Assembly (NCBI GenBank): GCA_000952975.1
Contig: LM997412.1
Span: 1,054,001 to 1,118,000 of the forward strand
Direction: 5' to 3'
Length of the DNA: 64,000 bases
From: Peptoniphilus sp. ING2-D1G
GTDB lineage: Bacteria > Bacillota > Clostridia > Tissierellales > Peptoniphilaceae
The notes below the pieces were generated by a model. The model searched no databases. It was given only the letters and a program-made list of their open reading frames with translations, and had not been told where the DNA came from. The position numbers and the translations under genes are program-made. Below, piece after piece: positions 18,829 through 28,182 of this stretch; positions within the stretch are counted from its first letter, which is position 1, and the number at the start of each line of letters is the position of its first letter.

Positions 18829-18862
18829 ATTAATTTGCCTCCCTTCCTGCTAATGGTATTCT

Positions 18863-19048
18863 TTACCAACTTGCTTTTCTAACCCCGGGAATTTGTCCTT
18901 TGTATGCTAATTCTCTAAAACATATTCTACAAATTCCATATTTTTGTAAAACAGAATGTGGTCTTCCACATATACTGCATCTTGTATATCTTCTTGTTGT
19001 ATACTTAGCTTTTCTTTTTTGCTTAGCTATCATTGATTTTTTTGCCAC
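18863..19048 (-). CDS. rpsZ: Ribosomal protein S14, zinc-binding type (uS14)
   Basis: A 61-residue S14 with two Cys pairs (CSIC and CRIC) forming a zinc knuckle, the C+ form typical of Gram-positive bacteria, against the longer zinc-free RpsN. In the usual place between rplE and rpsH. Confidence 0.97.
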   Translation of the reverse strand: MAKKSMIAKQKRKAKYTTRRYTRCSICGRPHSVLQKYGICRICFRELAYKGQIPGVRKASW

Positions 19049-19064
19049 AAGTACTTCCTCCTAA

Positions 19065-19607
19065 TTACTTTGCAAATGGCATTCCCATTTTTTCAAGGAA
19101 AGCTTTAGCTTCTTCGTCTGTTTGTGCTGTAGTGACAATTGATATATCCATACCTCTAATAGAATCAACTTTGTCGTATTCTATTTCAGGAAATATAAGT
19201 TGCTCCTTAAGACCTAATGCATAATTTCCTCTTCCGTCAAAGGCAGTGGATTTTACGCCTCTAAAGTCCCTTACTCTTGGTAATGCTATATTCATAAGTT
19301 TGTCTAAAAAGTTATACATTTTTTCGCCTCTTAATGTAACTTTAACTCCTATTTTGTTTCCTTCACGGAGTTTAAAGTTGGCTATTGATTTTCTTGCTGT
19401 AGTTACAACAGGTCTTTGTCCTGTTATTGTCATAATATCGTTTATAGCCGCTTCCAGAGCTTTTGGATTGTCCTTGGCTTCTCCAAGTCCAATATTTATA
19501 ACTACTTTTTCTATCTTAGGCACTTGCATAACGCTTTTGTATTCGAATTTTTCAAGTAGATAGTTTACTACTTCATTATCATATTTTTCCTTTAATCTTG
19601 AAGTCAT
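19065..19607 (-). CDS. rplE: Ribosomal protein L5 (uL5)
   Basis: A 180-residue 5S-rRNA-binding protein: [39 protein letters not shown] and the C-terminal [20 protein letters not shown]. Full length; 11 bases after rplX. Confidence 0.98.
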   Translation of the reverse strand: MTSRLKEKYDNEVVNYLLEKFEYKSVMQVPKIEKVVINIGLGEAKDNPKALEAAINDIMTITGQRPVVTTARKSIANFKLREGNKIGVKVTLRGEKMYNFLDKLMNIALPRVRDFRGVKSTAFDGRGNYALGLKEQLIFPEIEYDKVDSIRGMDISIVTTAQTDEEAKAFLEKMGMPFAK

Positions 19608-19618
19608 ATTCTACCTCC

Positions 19619-19927
19619 TTACTTTATTGATTGATTGTCAGATTTTTTAAATCTGATTTTTTTACCGTCTTCTATTCTATATCCGATTCTTGTGGGTTTT
19701 CCTGACTTTGTATCGAAATACATTACATTTGAAACATGAATCGGCGCTTCCATTTTTTCTATTCCTCCAGGTTTTTGCGGTCCCTTCGGCTTTAAATGTT
19801 TTGTGACTATATTCACCTTTTCCACTATTACTTTATTTTCTTTAGGAAAGGCTTTTAGTACTTTACCGGTAGCGCCTCTGTCTTTCCCGGCAATTACTTT
19901 TACTGTATCACCAATTTTAATACGCAT
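19619..19927 (-). CDS. rplX: Ribosomal protein L24 (uL24)
   Basis: A 102-residue protein with an N-terminal KOW motif (KIGDTVKVIAGKDRGATGKV) and the conserved GGIEKMEAPIHVSNV. It starts 50S assembly by binding 23S rRNA. Between rplN and rplE. Confidence 0.98.
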   Translation of the reverse strand: MRIKIGDTVKVIAGKDRGATGKVLKAFPKENKVIVEKVNIVTKHLKPKGPQKPGGIEKMEAPIHVSNVMYFDTKSGKPTRIGYRIEDGKKIRFKKSDNQSIK

Positions 19928-19938
19928 GTTTACCTCCC

Positions 19939-20307
19939 TTAAAGTACTTCAGGTGCAAGTGAAATAATTTTCATGAAATTTCCACTTCTCAATTCTCTGG
20001 TGACAGGTCCGAAAATTCTTGTTCCTACCGGACTTCTGTCGTCTTTTATTATTACTGCCGCATTATCGTCAAATTTTATATATGAACCGTCTTGACGGCT
20101 AATTCCTTTACTAGTTCTAACAATTACCGCTTTAACTACAGAACCTTTCTTTACAACTCCTCCGGGAATTGCATTTTTAACAGAACAAACAACTATGTCT
20201 CCAATATTGGCTATTCGTCTGTTAGTACCACCAAGTACTTTTATAACAAGTAGTTCTCTAGCTCCGGAATTGTCAGCAACATTTAATCTCGTTTCTTGTT
20301 GAATCAT
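19939..20307 (-). CDS. rplN: Ribosomal protein L14 (uL14)
   Basis: A 122-residue protein starting [20 protein letters not shown] with [15 protein letters not shown] and ending [12 protein letters not shown], colinear with bacterial L14 over its length. Follows rpsQ. Confidence 0.98.
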   Translation of the reverse strand: MIQQETRLNVADNSGARELLVIKVLGGTNRRIANIGDIVVCSVKNAIPGGVVKKGSVVKAVIVRTSKGISRQDGSYIKFDDNAAVIIKDDRSPVGTRIFGPVTRELRSGNFMKIISLAPEVL

Positions 20308-20328
20308 TATATTGCCTCCTTTTAGAAA

Positions 20329-20583
20329 TTATTTCGCTTTCTCAATAATATCTACTAATCTCCATCTCTTGTCTTTGCTTAGTGGTCTTGTCTCCATAAT
20401 TTTAACTCTGTCGTTTATTTTGCATTCATTGTTTTCGTCATGGGCTTTAAATTTAGTAGTCTTTTTAAATCTCTTCTTGTAAATGGGATGAGTTACGAAA
20501 GTTTCAGTAGCTACAACTATTGTTTTATCCATTTTATCACTAACTACTGTACCGATAACAGTTTTTCTATTGTTTCTTTCCAT
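20329..20583 (-). CDS. rpsQ: Ribosomal protein S17 (uS17)
   Basis: An 84-residue OB-fold protein: [38 protein letters not shown] and [17 protein letters not shown]. Begins 4 bases after the rpmC stop. Confidence 0.98.
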   Translation of the reverse strand: MERNNRKTVIGTVVSDKMDKTIVVATETFVTHPIYKKRFKKTTKFKAHDENNECKINDRVKIMETRPLSKDKRWRLVDIIEKAK

Positions 20584-20587
20584 TATA

Positions 20588-20794
20588 CTAAGCCTCCTTT
20601 CCCATTTCTAACTCACGTTCTCTAAGGACTGTTTTTACTCTTGCTATATCTTTTTTTACATGGCCTATACTTGCTGTGTTATCAAGTTGCCCTGTAGCAA
20701 GTCTAAATCTAAGATTAAATAATTCATTTTTGAGATCATTAACTTTTTTATTTAAGTCGCTGCTTGACATTTGGCGAATTTCTTTAGTCTTCAT
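20588..20794 (-). CDS. rpmC: Ribosomal protein L29 (uL29)
   Basis: A 68-residue two-helix protein ([51 protein letters not shown]). I start at MKTKE, which sits behind AAGGATGG inside the rplP end; a longer in-frame reading lacks its own site. The gene overlaps rplP by 11 bases. Confidence 0.96.
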   Translation of the reverse strand: MKTKEIRQMSSSDLNKKVNDLKNELFNLRFRLATGQLDNTASIGHVKKDIARVKTVLRERELEMGKEA

Positions 20795-21215
20795 TAGATT
20801 CACCATCCTTTTCTTTCATAACAATTTTTGTTTTAATGGGAAGCTTCATAGCTGCAAGTCTCATTGCTTCTTTCGCTATATCTTCTGAAACCCCACTCAT
20901 TTCAAACATGATACGTCCGGGTTTTACAACTGAAACCCAGTAAGCAGGAGCTCCTTTTCCGGAACCCATACGTGTTTCAGCCGGTTTTTCAGTAACGGGT
21001 TTGTCAGGGAAAATCTTAATCCATATATTTCCCCCTCTTTTTATATATCTGGTCATTGCACGACGTGCCGCTTCTATTTGATTTGATGTTATCCACGCTG
21101 GCTCAAGAGCTTGAAGACCATATTCTCCGTAAGTAAGAGTGTTTCCACGAAGAGCCTTGCCTTTCATTCTGCCTCTATGGACTCTACGATACTTAACTCT
21201 CTTAGGCATTAACAT
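20784..21215 (-). CDS. rplP: Ribosomal protein L16 (uL16)
   Basis: A 143-residue protein: [39 protein letters not shown], then [26 protein letters not shown] lies 8 bases before the first ATG, and an ML-x-PKRV start is usual in Firmicutes. L16 organises the A-site region of 23S rRNA. Confidence 0.98.
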   Translation of the reverse strand: MLMPKRVKYRRVHRGRMKGKALRGNTLTYGEYGLQALEPAWITSNQIEAARRAMTRYIKRGGNIWIKIFPDKPVTEKPAETRMGSGKGAPAYWVSVVKPGRIMFEMSGVSEDIAKEAMRLAAMKLPIKTKIVMKEKDGESNED

Positions 21216-21241
21216 AATTGTTTCCTCCTCTCATAAAAAGA

Positions 21242-22000
21242 TCAGTTATCTTTTTTGGCCCTGAAATTGTTTCTTGGACCCCTTCTATTATCTCTGTTTC
21301 TGTTATCTCTGTTATCTCTGTTTTGAGGTTTTCTTCTTTTGAAATCTCTTTTCTTTGCGTTTTCTTTAACTTCAGGAAGAACTTCTCCCTTATAAAGCCA
21401 AACTTTGACTCCAAGTTTACCATAGGTGGTATCAGCTTCTGCAAAACCGTAATCAATGTCGGCTCTTAAAGTTTGTAGAGGAATTGTACCTTCGGAATAC
21501 CCTTCAGTTCTTGCCATATCAGCTCCGCCAAGACGTCCGGAAACCGCCGTCTTGATACCCTTAGCTCCAGCTCTCATGGTTCTTTGAATCGCTTGCTTCA
21601 TAGCTCGTCTGAAAGAAACTCTTCTTTCAAGGGAAGATGCAATTGATTCCGCCACAAGTTGAGCATCTAAATCTTGAACTTTAATTTCTTCTACGTTTAT
21701 AACAACGCTTTTGCCTGTAAGCTTTTCAAGAGCAACTCTTAATTCTTCTACTCCTGTGCCTCCACGACCTATTACCATTCCGGGTTTTGCTGTTGAAATG
21801 GATATTTTGATTTTTTTAGAAGCTCTTTCTATTGCTATTCTTGATATACCTGCTGTATATAATTTTTCTTTTACATATTTACGAATTTTATTATCTTCCA
21901 ATAAAAGCTCTGCGAAATCTTTTTTATTTGCATACCATTTAGAATCCCAGTCTTTTATTATTCCAACACGAAGTCCATGTGGGTTAACCTTTTGACCCAT
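21242..22000 (-). CDS. rpsC: Ribosomal protein S3 (uS3) with Asn/Arg/Asp-rich tail
   Basis: A 252-residue protein with an N-terminal KH domain ([20 protein letters not shown]), the C-terminal S3 fold ([38 protein letters not shown]), then a tail of about 35 residues rich in N, R and D ([14 protein letters not shown]). The tail is coded by short tandem repeats of AACAGAGAT-like units around 21288-21325. Such basic tails vary between species; the core is standard. Confidence 0.98.
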   Translation of the reverse strand: MGQKVNPHGLRVGIIKDWDSKWYANKKDFAELLLEDNKIRKYVKEKLYTAGISRIAIERASKKIKISISTAKPGMVIGRGGTGVEELRVALEKLTGKSVVINVEEIKVQDLDAQLVAESIASSLERRVSFRRAMKQAIQRTMRAGAKGIKTAVSGRLGGADMARTEGYSEGTIPLQTLRADIDYGFAEADTTYGKLGVKVWLYKGEVLPEVKENAKKRDFKRRKPQNRDNRDNRNRDNRRGPRNNFRAKKDN

Positions 22001-22012
22001 TATTCACCCTCC

Positions 22013-22348
22013 TTATTCTGCTTCTGCAACTACAACACCGATATGACTAGATCTCTTTAATATTGGATATGCCATACCCTTTGCCTTCGGACGAAATCTT
22101 TTCATCGTCGGACCGTCATTTGCATAGGCCTTTTGTACATAAAGATTATCTCTGTTTAAGTTTAAGTTGTTTTCGGCGTTGGCTACTGCAGAATTAAGCA
22201 CCTTGTAAAGCTCTTTAGCTCCTCTTTTAGGAGTGAACTTTAATATGGAAAGGGCTTCGTCTACTTGTTTTCCGCGAATTTCAGCGCAAATATAATTTAC
22301 TTTAAGCGGTGAAATTCTTACATATTTTGCAACTGCTTTTGCTTGCAT
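22013..22348 (-). CDS. rplV: Ribosomal protein L22 (uL22)
   Basis: A 111-residue protein starting [17 protein letters not shown], with [20 protein letters not shown] and the exit-tunnel loop [20 protein letters not shown]. The start follows GAAAGGGG; the longer in-frame reading starts without a site. The tunnel loop shows no insertion of the macrolide-resistance type. Confidence 0.98.
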   Translation of the reverse strand: MQAKAVAKYVRISPLKVNYICAEIRGKQVDEALSILKFTPKRGAKELYKVLNSAVANAENNLNLNRDNLYVQKAYANDGPTMKRFRPKAKGMAYPILKRSSHIGVVVAEAE

Positions 22349-22366
22349 TTTTTTCCCCTTTCTCAA

Positions 22367-22651
22367 TTATCTAACATCAGTGGTTTTTTCGCTTTTGCCG
22401 GCATGTCCTCTAAAGGTTCTTGTCGGTACAAATTCTCCAAGTTTATGTCCTACCATATCTTCTGTTATATAAATCGGCACATGTTTTCTACCATCATGAA
22501 CCGCAATTGTATGTGATATCATTTCCGGAAATATAGTGGAGCGGCGAGACCATGTTTTGATTACTTTCTTTTCGTTTTTTTCGTTTAAAGCGTCTATTTT
22601 CTTTAACAGATGTTCATCTGCGAATGGACCCTTTTTAACTGATCTACTCAT
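22367..22651 (-). CDS. rpsS: Ribosomal protein S19 (uS19)
   Basis: A 94-residue protein: [39 protein letters not shown] and the C-terminal [18 protein letters not shown]. Between rplB and rplV as expected. Confidence 0.98.
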   Translation of the reverse strand: MSRSVKKGPFADEHLLKKIDALNEKNEKKVIKTWSRRSTIFPEMISHTIAVHDGRKHVPIYITEDMVGHKLGEFVPTRTFRGHAGKSEKTTDVR

Positions 22652-22665
22652 CGTTTAACCTCCCC

Positions 22666-23496
22666 TTACTTTGTTCTTCTTCTTACTATATACATATCGC
22701 TCTTCTTGTTTTTCTTTCTTGTCTTAAGTCCAAGAGCCGGTTTTCCCCAAGGAGTTACAGGTGAAGGTCTACCGATAGGAGCCCTGCCTTCTCCACCGCC
22801 GTGCGGGTGATCTACCGGGTTCATCGCGGAACCTCTTACATGTGGTCTTTTGCCCTTGTATCTGGACTTGCCGGCCTTACCTAAAACTATAAGTTCATGG
22901 GATATGTTTCCAACTTGTCCTATAGTCGCTTTACATTCAAGAAGAACAAGTCTGAATTCACCTGAAGGCAAGCGAAGTTGTGCGTATTTTCCTTCCTTTG
23001 CCATAAGTTGTGCAGATGTTCCTGCAGCTCTTGCAAGCTGTCCTCCCTTACCCGGCAACATTTCAATATTATGAATTGTAATACCTACGGGTATATCTCT
23101 TAACTTCAGTGCGTTTCCAACCTTGATGTCCGCTTCTTCTCCCGACTCAATTACATCTCCGACTTTAAGTCCGTTAGGAGCGAGTATATATCTCTTTTCT
23201 CCATCTACATAATTCAATAGCGCTATATAGCTTGTTCTATAGGGATCATATTCTATTGAAGCTACCTTTGCCGGTATATTGTCTTTATCCCTTTTAAAAT
23301 CTATTATTCTGTATCTTCTTTTAACTCCTCCACCTCTATGTCTTGAAGTGATTCTGCCATAAGAATTTCTTCCAGCGGCTTTTTTAAGGTTTATAGTAAG
23401 GCTTTTTTCCGGAGTCGTCTTTGTTATCTCTTCAAAAGTTGAGACAGTCATCTGTCTTAGCGCAGGAGAAGTTGGTTTAAATCCTCTAATTGCCAT
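22666..23496 (-). CDS. rplB: Ribosomal protein L2 (uL2)
   Basis: A 276-residue protein near the peptidyl-transferase centre: [19 protein letters not shown], then [20 protein letters not shown], and the invariant [19 protein letters not shown] with the essential His. Full length. Confidence 0.99.
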   Translation of the reverse strand: MAIRGFKPTSPALRQMTVSTFEEITKTTPEKSLTINLKKAAGRNSYGRITSRHRGGGVKRRYRIIDFKRDKDNIPAKVASIEYDPYRTSYIALLNYVDGEKRYILAPNGLKVGDVIESGEEADIKVGNALKLRDIPVGITIHNIEMLPGKGGQLARAAGTSAQLMAKEGKYAQLRLPSGEFRLVLLECKATIGQVGNISHELIVLGKAGKSRYKGKRPHVRGSAMNPVDHPHGGGEGRAPIGRPSPVTPWGKPALGLKTRKKNKKSDMYIVRRRTK

Positions 23497-23511
23497 CTTT
23501 TTTCCTCCTTA

Positions 23512-23802
23512 TTATTCCATTGAATCGAAGAATTCAATTGCTTTTGAACCTTCTTTTAGTTGTACTATCGCTTTTTTCCAAGCCGGGCGTCTACCTTGGT
23601 GTACGCCTTGTCTTTTCATTTTTCCGTACATATTCATAGTGTTCACGGATTTAACTTGTACATCAAAAATTTCTTCCACAGCTTTTTTTATTTCAGGTTT
23701 TGTAGATCCCTTTGCAACTTCAAAGGTGTACTTTCCTTGTTCTATTAAATCCATGCTCTTTTCAGTTACTATAGGTCTTCTGATAATGTCGAATTTATTC
23801 AT
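23512..23802 (-). CDS. rplW: Ribosomal protein L23 (uL23)
   Basis: A 96-residue protein by the exit tunnel, where trigger factor and SRP dock: IIRRPIVTEKSMDLIEQGKY, VEEIFDVQVKSVNTMNMYGK. Its ATG overlaps the rplD stop by one base (TAATG). Confidence 0.98.
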   Translation of the reverse strand: MNKFDIIRRPIVTEKSMDLIEQGKYTFEVAKGSTKPEIKKAVEEIFDVQVKSVNTMNMYGKMKRQGVHQGRRPAWKKAIVQLKEGSKAIEFFDSME

Positions 23803-24425
23803 TAATTGAACACCTCCTCAATAACTCTTAAAGCGTCTTTTGTTATGATTAAAGAATTGTATTTTAATATATCATATACATTTATATTATCGGCCATTGT
23901 AGTCTTCACATTGGGAATGTTGTTTGAAGCTCTTCTTAGAAGTTCATCATTTCCCGGGAATACAACAAGAGCTTTTTTGTCCGCTTTTATCGCTTCTAAC
24001 ACTTTTACGAAATTTTTTGTCTTTGCTTCTTCCAGTTGAAAATCTTCAACTACAATTAACTCGCCGTCTCTTACTTTAGAGGTAAGGGCACTTTTTAAAG
24101 CAAGTCTTCTCACTTTTTTAGGAGTTGTATAAGAATAATCTCTGGGTTTCTTTGCAAAAACAATTCCGCCACCTCTCCATTGAGGTGATCTTATACTACC
24201 TTGTCTTGCGCGTCCTGTACCCTTTTGTCTCCAAGGTTTTCTTCCGCCTCCTCGCACTTCTGCACGAGTCTTTGCACTATGAGTACCTTGTCTTTGATTT
24301 GCCAGGTAATTTTTAACTACCAAGTAAACCACATGCTCATTTATTTCAACATCAAATATATCTTTGTTTAATTCAATTTCTTCTACGGAATTTCCTTCCA
24401 TATTTAAAACAGAAATCTTAGGCAT
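23802..24425 (-). CDS. rplD: Ribosomal protein L4 (uL4)
   Basis: A 207-residue protein with the extended tunnel loop ([40 protein letters not shown]) and a Rossmann-like globular part ([20 protein letters not shown]). The ATG lies 8 bases after AGGAGG; the codon before it is an in-frame TTG that is not needed. In E. coli L4 represses the S10 operon. Confidence 0.98.
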   Translation of the reverse strand: MPKISVLNMEGNSVEEIELNKDIFDVEINEHVVYLVVKNYLANQRQGTHSAKTRAEVRGGGRKPWRQKGTGRARQGSIRSPQWRGGGIVFAKKPRDYSYTTPKKVRRLALKSALTSKVRDGELIVVEDFQLEEAKTKNFVKVLEAIKADKKALVVFPGNDELLRRASNNIPNVKTTMADNINVYDILKYNSLIITKDALRVIEEVFN

Positions 24426-24443
24426 CAAAATACCCTCCTTTCA

Positions 24444-25076
24444 TTATTTTTTAGTCTTTACGGTTTCCTTTACAATTACGGTGCCTTTCTTAGGTCCCGG
24501 AACTGCACCTTTTATCAATAAAAGATTTCTTTGCGCATCCACTCTTACAATTTCAAGATTTTGTACGGTAACTCTTTCGTTACCCATTTTTCCTGCCATC
24601 CTGTGGCCTTTAAATACCTTTCCCGGATAAGTTGCAGCACCCATACCGCCGGGCATTCTGTGGAACTTAGAACCGTGAGATTCTCTACCTCTTCCGAATC
24701 CGTGTCTCTTTACAACACCTTGAGTGCCCTTTCCCTTTGATTTTCCTGTAACATCTACAAAATCTCCGGCGCTGAACAAATCCACTTTGATTTCATCTGC
24801 GATATTGTAATCATTTACATTATCTGTTCTGAATTCTCTAATATGCTTTTTGTATTCTACTCCAGCTTTATCAAAGTGTCCCTTGATAGGTTTGTTAACT
24901 CTGTTTTCTTTAACATAACCTGTAGCTACTTGAACGGCATTGTATCCGTCAACATCTTCTGTCTTTTTTTGAATTACTACATTAGGCTCAGCTTCAATAA
25001 CTGTTACAGGAGTAACAACGCCCTTTTCGTCGAAGATTTGGGTCATGCCGATCTTCTTTCCAATTAATAGTTTCAA
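24444..25076 (-). CDS. rplC: Ribosomal protein L3 (uL3)
   Basis: A 210-residue protein: [20 protein letters not shown], the central [20 protein letters not shown] with the glutamine/His region near the peptidyl-transferase centre, and [14 protein letters not shown]. Second gene of the operon. Confidence 0.98.
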   Translation of the reverse strand: MKLLIGKKIGMTQIFDEKGVVTPVTVIEAEPNVVIQKKTEDVDGYNAVQVATGYVKENRVNKPIKGHFDKAGVEYKKHIREFRTDNVNDYNIADEIKVDLFSAGDFVDVTGKSKGKGTQGVVKRHGFGRGRESHGSKFHRMPGGMGAATYPGKVFKGHRMAGKMGNERVTVQNLEIVRVDAQRNLLLIKGAVPGPKKGTVIVKETVKTKK

Positions 25077-25132
25077 TTTTTACCTCCTAATTTTTACAGC
25101 GGATTGTAACACAATCTTATAAAGAACAATTA

Positions 25133-25450
25133 TTATAGCTTAATTTCTATATCAACACCTGACGGTAAGTTGAGTTTCATAAGTGAATCAACTGTCTTTT
25201 GATTTGGATTGACAATATCAATAAGACGCTTGTGTGTTCTTTGTTCAAATTGCTCTCTTGAATCCTTATACTTGTGAACAGCTCTAAGAATCGTAATGAT
25301 TTCCTTTTCTGTGGGAAGGGGTATCGGACCTGATACTATAGCCCCTGTTTGTTTTGCCGCATCCACTATTCTCGAAGCGGAATTATCGAGCAGTTCATGA
25401 TCATAAGCTTTTAATTTAATTCTAATTTTTTGCTTTCCATTGTTTGACAT
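25133..25450 (-). CDS. rpsJ: Ribosomal protein S10 (uS10)
   Basis: A 105-residue protein, also the NusE partner in antitermination: [35 protein letters not shown] and [20 protein letters not shown]. The reading frame stays open 43 codons upstream, but that stretch is the leader RNA. AGGAGG lies 6 bases before the ATG at 25450. First gene of the 30-gene S10-spc-alpha operon. Confidence 0.98.
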   Translation of the reverse strand: MSNNGKQKIRIKLKAYDHELLDNSASRIVDAAKQTGAIVSGPIPLPTEKEIITILRAVHKYKDSREQFEQRTHKRLIDIVNPNQKTVDSLMKLNLPSGVDIEIKL

Positions 25451-25660
25451 ATATTTCCTCCTATTCGCATAAATGCATATTTTGCGAGTAAGGTTATTGA
25501 TAAACGCACCCGGGTGTTCCATCCTGTGCATTAAAAAAAGAAAAATAACCCACGCCCAAATCGAGTTTGGACTTCTCATCCATAATTACCTTGAACCCCT
25601 TTTTCCCTAAGAATTCAAGCAACTTATGGAATCATCGCAATTAACTTATTTCAAACGCTT
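25451..25660 (-). ncRNA. Structured 5' leader of the S10 operon (candidate autoregulatory RNA)
   Basis: About 200 transcribed bases separate the promoter from rpsJ. On the minus strand three hairpins are visible: a long one at 25580-25629 (outer CCATAA/TTATGG, inner CTTGAA/TTCAAG), a compact one at 25554-25572 (GTCCAAA, loop CTCGA, TTTGGGC), and one at 25466-25486 (CGCAAAATATGCATTTATGCG) that ends beside the ribosome site. A GGGTTATT/AATAACC pairing may enclose the middle section, which contains a CACCCGGGTG palindrome. Long structured leaders before r-protein operons are usually sites of feedback by a ribosomal protein; which protein is inference. Confidence 0.55.
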
Positions 25661-25664
25661 AAAC

Positions 25665-25693
25665 ATTATATAAAAGTAATCGACATTTGTAAA
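25665..25693 (-). promoter_or_regulatory. Promoter of the S10 ribosomal operon
   Basis: TTTACA (25688-25693), exactly 17 bases, and TATAAT (25665-25670) on the minus strand, with an A/T-rich tract upstream that could act as an UP element. Predicted start near 25659. A CACCCTTTTAAAGGGTG palindrome lies further upstream at about 25733-25750. Confidence 0.8.
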
Positions 25694-25872
25694 GCTTTTT
25701 TTAAAAAGTTTTTTTAATTTTCAGACTTTCTCACCCTTTTAAAGGGTGTGAAAAATATGGAAATGTTTTTTGTAAATAAAAGATGAAAGCATTCACCCTA
25801 CAGAACATAAATATTAGTATGAAAATTGTAGATGCCGATGTCCGCAGACTTAGAAAACAAAAAACAAATCAT

Positions 25873-25962
25873 TGTAGGGGAACGATGCCCTCATCGTCCC
25901 GAATAATATCGTAAAATGACAAATAAACCTAATTCGGGCGGACGCCTTCGTCCGCCCCCACA
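25873..25962 (-). repeat. Composite hairpin repeat, copy A
   Basis: A 90-base element bounded by TGTAGGGG and an imperfect CCCCCACA. It contains two hairpins, GGGGCGGACG/CGTCCGCCC and GGGACGATG/CATCGTCCC, joined by about 35 AT-rich bases (GTTTATTTGTCATTTTA-like). Opposite orientation to copies B (61815-61901) and C (63465-63552). Similarity continues outside the ends (TTTTGATGTCATAT on one side, ATGATTTGTTTTTT on the other). Non-coding; it lies about 180 bases upstream of the S10 operon promoter. Confidence 0.85.
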
Positions 25963-25988
25963 AAATTATATGACATCAAAATCAACTG

Positions 25989-26011
25989 AACCCACGGTCG
26001 AACCGTGGGTT
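25989..26011. other. Perfect 10-bp hairpin beside repeat copy A
   Basis: AACCCACGGT and ACCGTGGGTT separated by three bases. The T run follows on the plus strand, where no gene ends, so it fits poorly as terminator of the thioredoxin-like gene on the minus strand. It may be part of the neighbouring repeat. Apart from this and copy A, I see nothing gene-like between 25700 and 26038. Confidence 0.5.
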
Positions 26012-26038
26012 TTCTAATACAAAAATTTTTGTAAGATT

Positions 26039-26350
26039 TTACAGCAATACTTCCTTTATTCTGTTTTCCAACTCTTTAAAATCTATTATCCTCGCCTGTT
26101 TGTGATAAAGTCTTCCATTATAAAACAACATCACAACAGGTGCTGTGAAAATTTCCAGTTGCCCTCTGATTTCAGCTTCTTTTTCTAAATCAACACTATA
26201 AAGACTAATGTAGTATCTATTAGATAATTCTTCTATGTGGGGATAATCTACCGAGCAAACAGAGCAGGAGTTAACCAATCCGAAAATCAACACAAATTTT
26301 TCTTTGCTTATTATTTCTTGTAAGTGTTCATAACCCTTTATAATATTCAT
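26039..26350 (-). CDS. Thioredoxin-like protein with CSVC active site
   Basis: A 103-residue single-domain thioredoxin fold: a strand KFVLIFGLVN, active site CSVC (Cys29 and Cys32), and the cis-proline region FTAPVVMLFYNGRL. Loss of the usual CGPC spacer residues suggests a changed redox potential. Likely cytosolic, since no signal sequence is present. I start at MNIIKGYE, 6 bases behind GGAGG. Partner and substrate unknown. Confidence 0.8.
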   Translation of the reverse strand: MNIIKGYEHLQEIISKEKFVLIFGLVNSCSVCSVDYPHIEELSNRYYISLYSVDLEKEAEIRGQLEIFTAPVVMLFYNGRLYHKQARIIDFKELENRIKEVLL

Positions 26351-26385
26351 GATTTCCTCCAAGCTTTAAAATTTAAAAACTTAAT

Positions 26386-27165
26386 TTATTTTATATTTAT
26401 TACCCCGTTTATATTATTTATAAGAATTTTATCTCTTCCATTGTTAATTACTTTTTCAATTACATTGTCCTTTCCCACATTTATTGAATCTTCACCGAAT
26501 ATGCTCACAGGTCCGTTTACATTTTTGACTTCAATGTTCGCATCATAATCAGATAACTCCAGATTGATCAGTCCGTTTTCATTGTTTATTTTAATAGGAA
26601 AAGAATTCTCTGATGAAAGAATGAGCCCTCCATTTACTATATCGGCTTCAAAACTCTCTAAGGCATAATCCGAAACAAATCCTCCATTGACAGCCTTTAA
26701 TTTTATTTTTAATTTCTGTGGGTCCGGAGTTTTGATTATCACGCCACATCTGTATTTATTATTACCTTGCTTTATGTTGAACTCGCCGTCTTTTTTATCT
26801 ATGTTAGCAGTTTTGCTAAGATTTACATCTCTATCTGATGCAAGTATTATTTCATAATTTTCAGCTTTTTTAACACTGATTTCCACATTTGTAAAATTTA
26901 AATCTATAGCATTGAATTTCTCATTTTTAGAAATAACTTTATTTTTTTCAAAATCTTCAAAAACATTTACATTTAAATTGTCTGATCCAAAGGGTAAGTC
27001 AATGAAATGCTCCAATACAAAAACAGCTCTGTTATCCTTGATAGCTTCTCCGAGACTGCCATATTTTTCCGTTACGTTCTTATAATCTAATATAAAGAAA
27101 AGTATTACAGCACAAATGGCGAATATCAAAGCCAAAATAGATAATCTATAAAAATTTTTTTTCAT
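26386..27165 (-). CDS. Membrane-anchored DUF4097-type beta-repeat protein
   Basis: A 259-residue protein with one N-terminal membrane helix (about 9-27), then an extracytoplasmic domain of short beta repeats (DLNFTNVEISVKKAENYEII, SFEADIVNGGLILSS, ANIEVKNVNGPVSIFG). This matches the DUF4097 'putative adhesin' beta-repeat architecture. It overlaps the DUF1700 gene by four bases and belongs to a PadR-DUF1700-DUF4097 unit, a common Firmicutes arrangement thought to respond to envelope conditions. Function unknown. Confidence 0.72.
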   Translation of the reverse strand: MKKNFYRLSILALIFAICAVILFFILDYKNVTEKYGSLGEAIKDNRAVFVLEHFIDLPFGSDNLNVNVFEDFEKNKVISKNEKFNAIDLNFTNVEISVKKAENYEIILASDRDVNLSKTANIDKKDGEFNIKQGNNKYRCGVIIKTPDPQKLKIKLKAVNGGFVSDYALESFEADIVNGGLILSSENSFPIKINNENGLINLELSDYDANIEVKNVNGPVSIFGEDSINVGKDNVIEKVINNGRDKILINNINGVINIK

Positions 27166-27848
27166 TTCCCTGACCTCTTTTCTTTGTTAACTTCCCATTT
27201 AATAAAAATATACAACTTTTTTATTTGCCCCAACAAAAATTTAATGTACTCAATTCCGAGTCCCAATATTATTAATCCAAAGGACATCATTGCCAGTGCC
27301 ATGAAAATTTTTGTAAGAGGATTTAATGATGCTATAGCTAAAGATATTCCAAAGGAACCCGGTACTACTATGGACACAATAAAGGAAACAGCTGCGGCAA
27401 TCAAACTTATCCCTAAGGCAAAGGACACAATTGCGGGTACACCCATCAGAGATATCAAACCGACAACAAGGCCGAACAATCCGCCTATTAACCCTACACC
27501 TATGCCGAATATAGTGGGAAACACAAATACTAAAAACACCAATATAACTATACTCATAACTTTGTTTTCTTTTATCGTGTCAATTAACTTATCAAGTCTT
27601 GATTTTTTGAACTTTTCATCTTGCTCTTCTTTTTTTGACAACTTTAAACTTCTTGATTCATTATTTAAAAATTCATCTGCGACAAGTCGAGGAGAACCTA
27701 ACTCCTCAGATATTTCTTCCTCAGTTTTTCCTTTGCTCTTAGCCACCTCGAAATGCTCTTCGTAATCGGCTACTATGTCTTTTATGACAGGTTCCGGCAT
27801 TTCTCTTAAATAATGCCTCAGCAGGTCTAAAAATTCTTTTTCTTTCAT
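27162..27848 (-). CDS. DUF1700 membrane protein
   Basis: A 228-residue protein whose N-terminal helical domain (EFLDLLRHYLREMPEPVI, DYEEHFEVAKSKGKTEEEI, LGSPRLVADEFLN) is the HAAS/DUF1700 signature. Three or four membrane segments follow between about 110 and 215. I start at MKEKEF, behind AAGGAG and overlapping the PadR stop as ATGA. Such proteins are usually coupled to a PadR-type repressor; biochemical role unknown. Confidence 0.82.
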   Translation of the reverse strand: MKEKEFLDLLRHYLREMPEPVIKDIVADYEEHFEVAKSKGKTEEEISEELGSPRLVADEFLNNESRSLKLSKKEEQDEKFKKSRLDKLIDTIKENKVMSIVILVFLVFVFPTIFGIGVGLIGGLFGLVVGLISLMGVPAIVSFALGISLIAAAVSFIVSIVVPGSFGISLAIASLNPLTKIFMALAMMSFGLIILGLGIEYIKFLLGQIKKLYIFIKWEVNKEKRSGK

Positions 27849-28159
27849 TGGTTTCTCCTTAAAATATAATCTACTGATTCCACAAAATCTTTCCACTCTT
27901 TCAATTGAACTTTCTGAGAGTATAAGCCGCTTTCTGTAAGACTGTAATACTTCCTCGGAGGTCCGCTGCTGGACTCTTCAAGATAAGTCGTAACATATCC
28001 GTCGTTTTTTAATCTCCTGAGAAGAGGATAAATAGTCCCTTCCGAAATATTTATATGGTCGGATATAGTTTCAACAAGTTCGTATCCGTACATATCTCTC
28101 TTGGTTAAAAGCGATAAAACAAGAAGCTCTAAAACGCCTTTTTTAAATTGAGTATTCAT
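27845..28159 (-). CDS. PadR-family transcriptional regulator
   Basis: A 104-residue winged-helix regulator: FKKGVLELLVLSLLTKRDMY, GYELVETISDHINISEGTIY, PLLRRLKNDGYVTTYLEE and the wing GPPRKYYSLTESG. First gene of the unit. A perfect inverted repeat TACCTT-N7-AAGGTA overlaps the -35 of its own promoter, so autorepression is likely. AGGAGG lies 5 bases before the second of two adjacent ATG codons. Confidence 0.9.
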   Translation of the reverse strand: MNTQFKKGVLELLVLSLLTKRDMYGYELVETISDHINISEGTIYPLLRRLKNDGYVTTYLEESSSGPPRKYYSLTESGLYSQKVQLKEWKDFVESVDYILRRNQ

Positions 28160-28182
28160 CATTTCCTCCTTTAGGTAAGACC

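Noticed and set aside
21202-21456. Small open frame opposite/within the rpsC tail
   Set aside because: It is an alternative frame of the repetitive S3 tail (Glu/Thr/Ile repeats) and has no homology pattern.
25451-25579. N-terminal extension of S10
   Set aside because: The frame is open, but the sequence is hairpin leader RNA. S10 of normal length starts at 25450 behind AGGAGG.
25989-26011. Terminator of the thioredoxin-like gene
   Set aside because: The hairpin is perfect, but the T run follows on the plus strand, the wrong direction for that gene.
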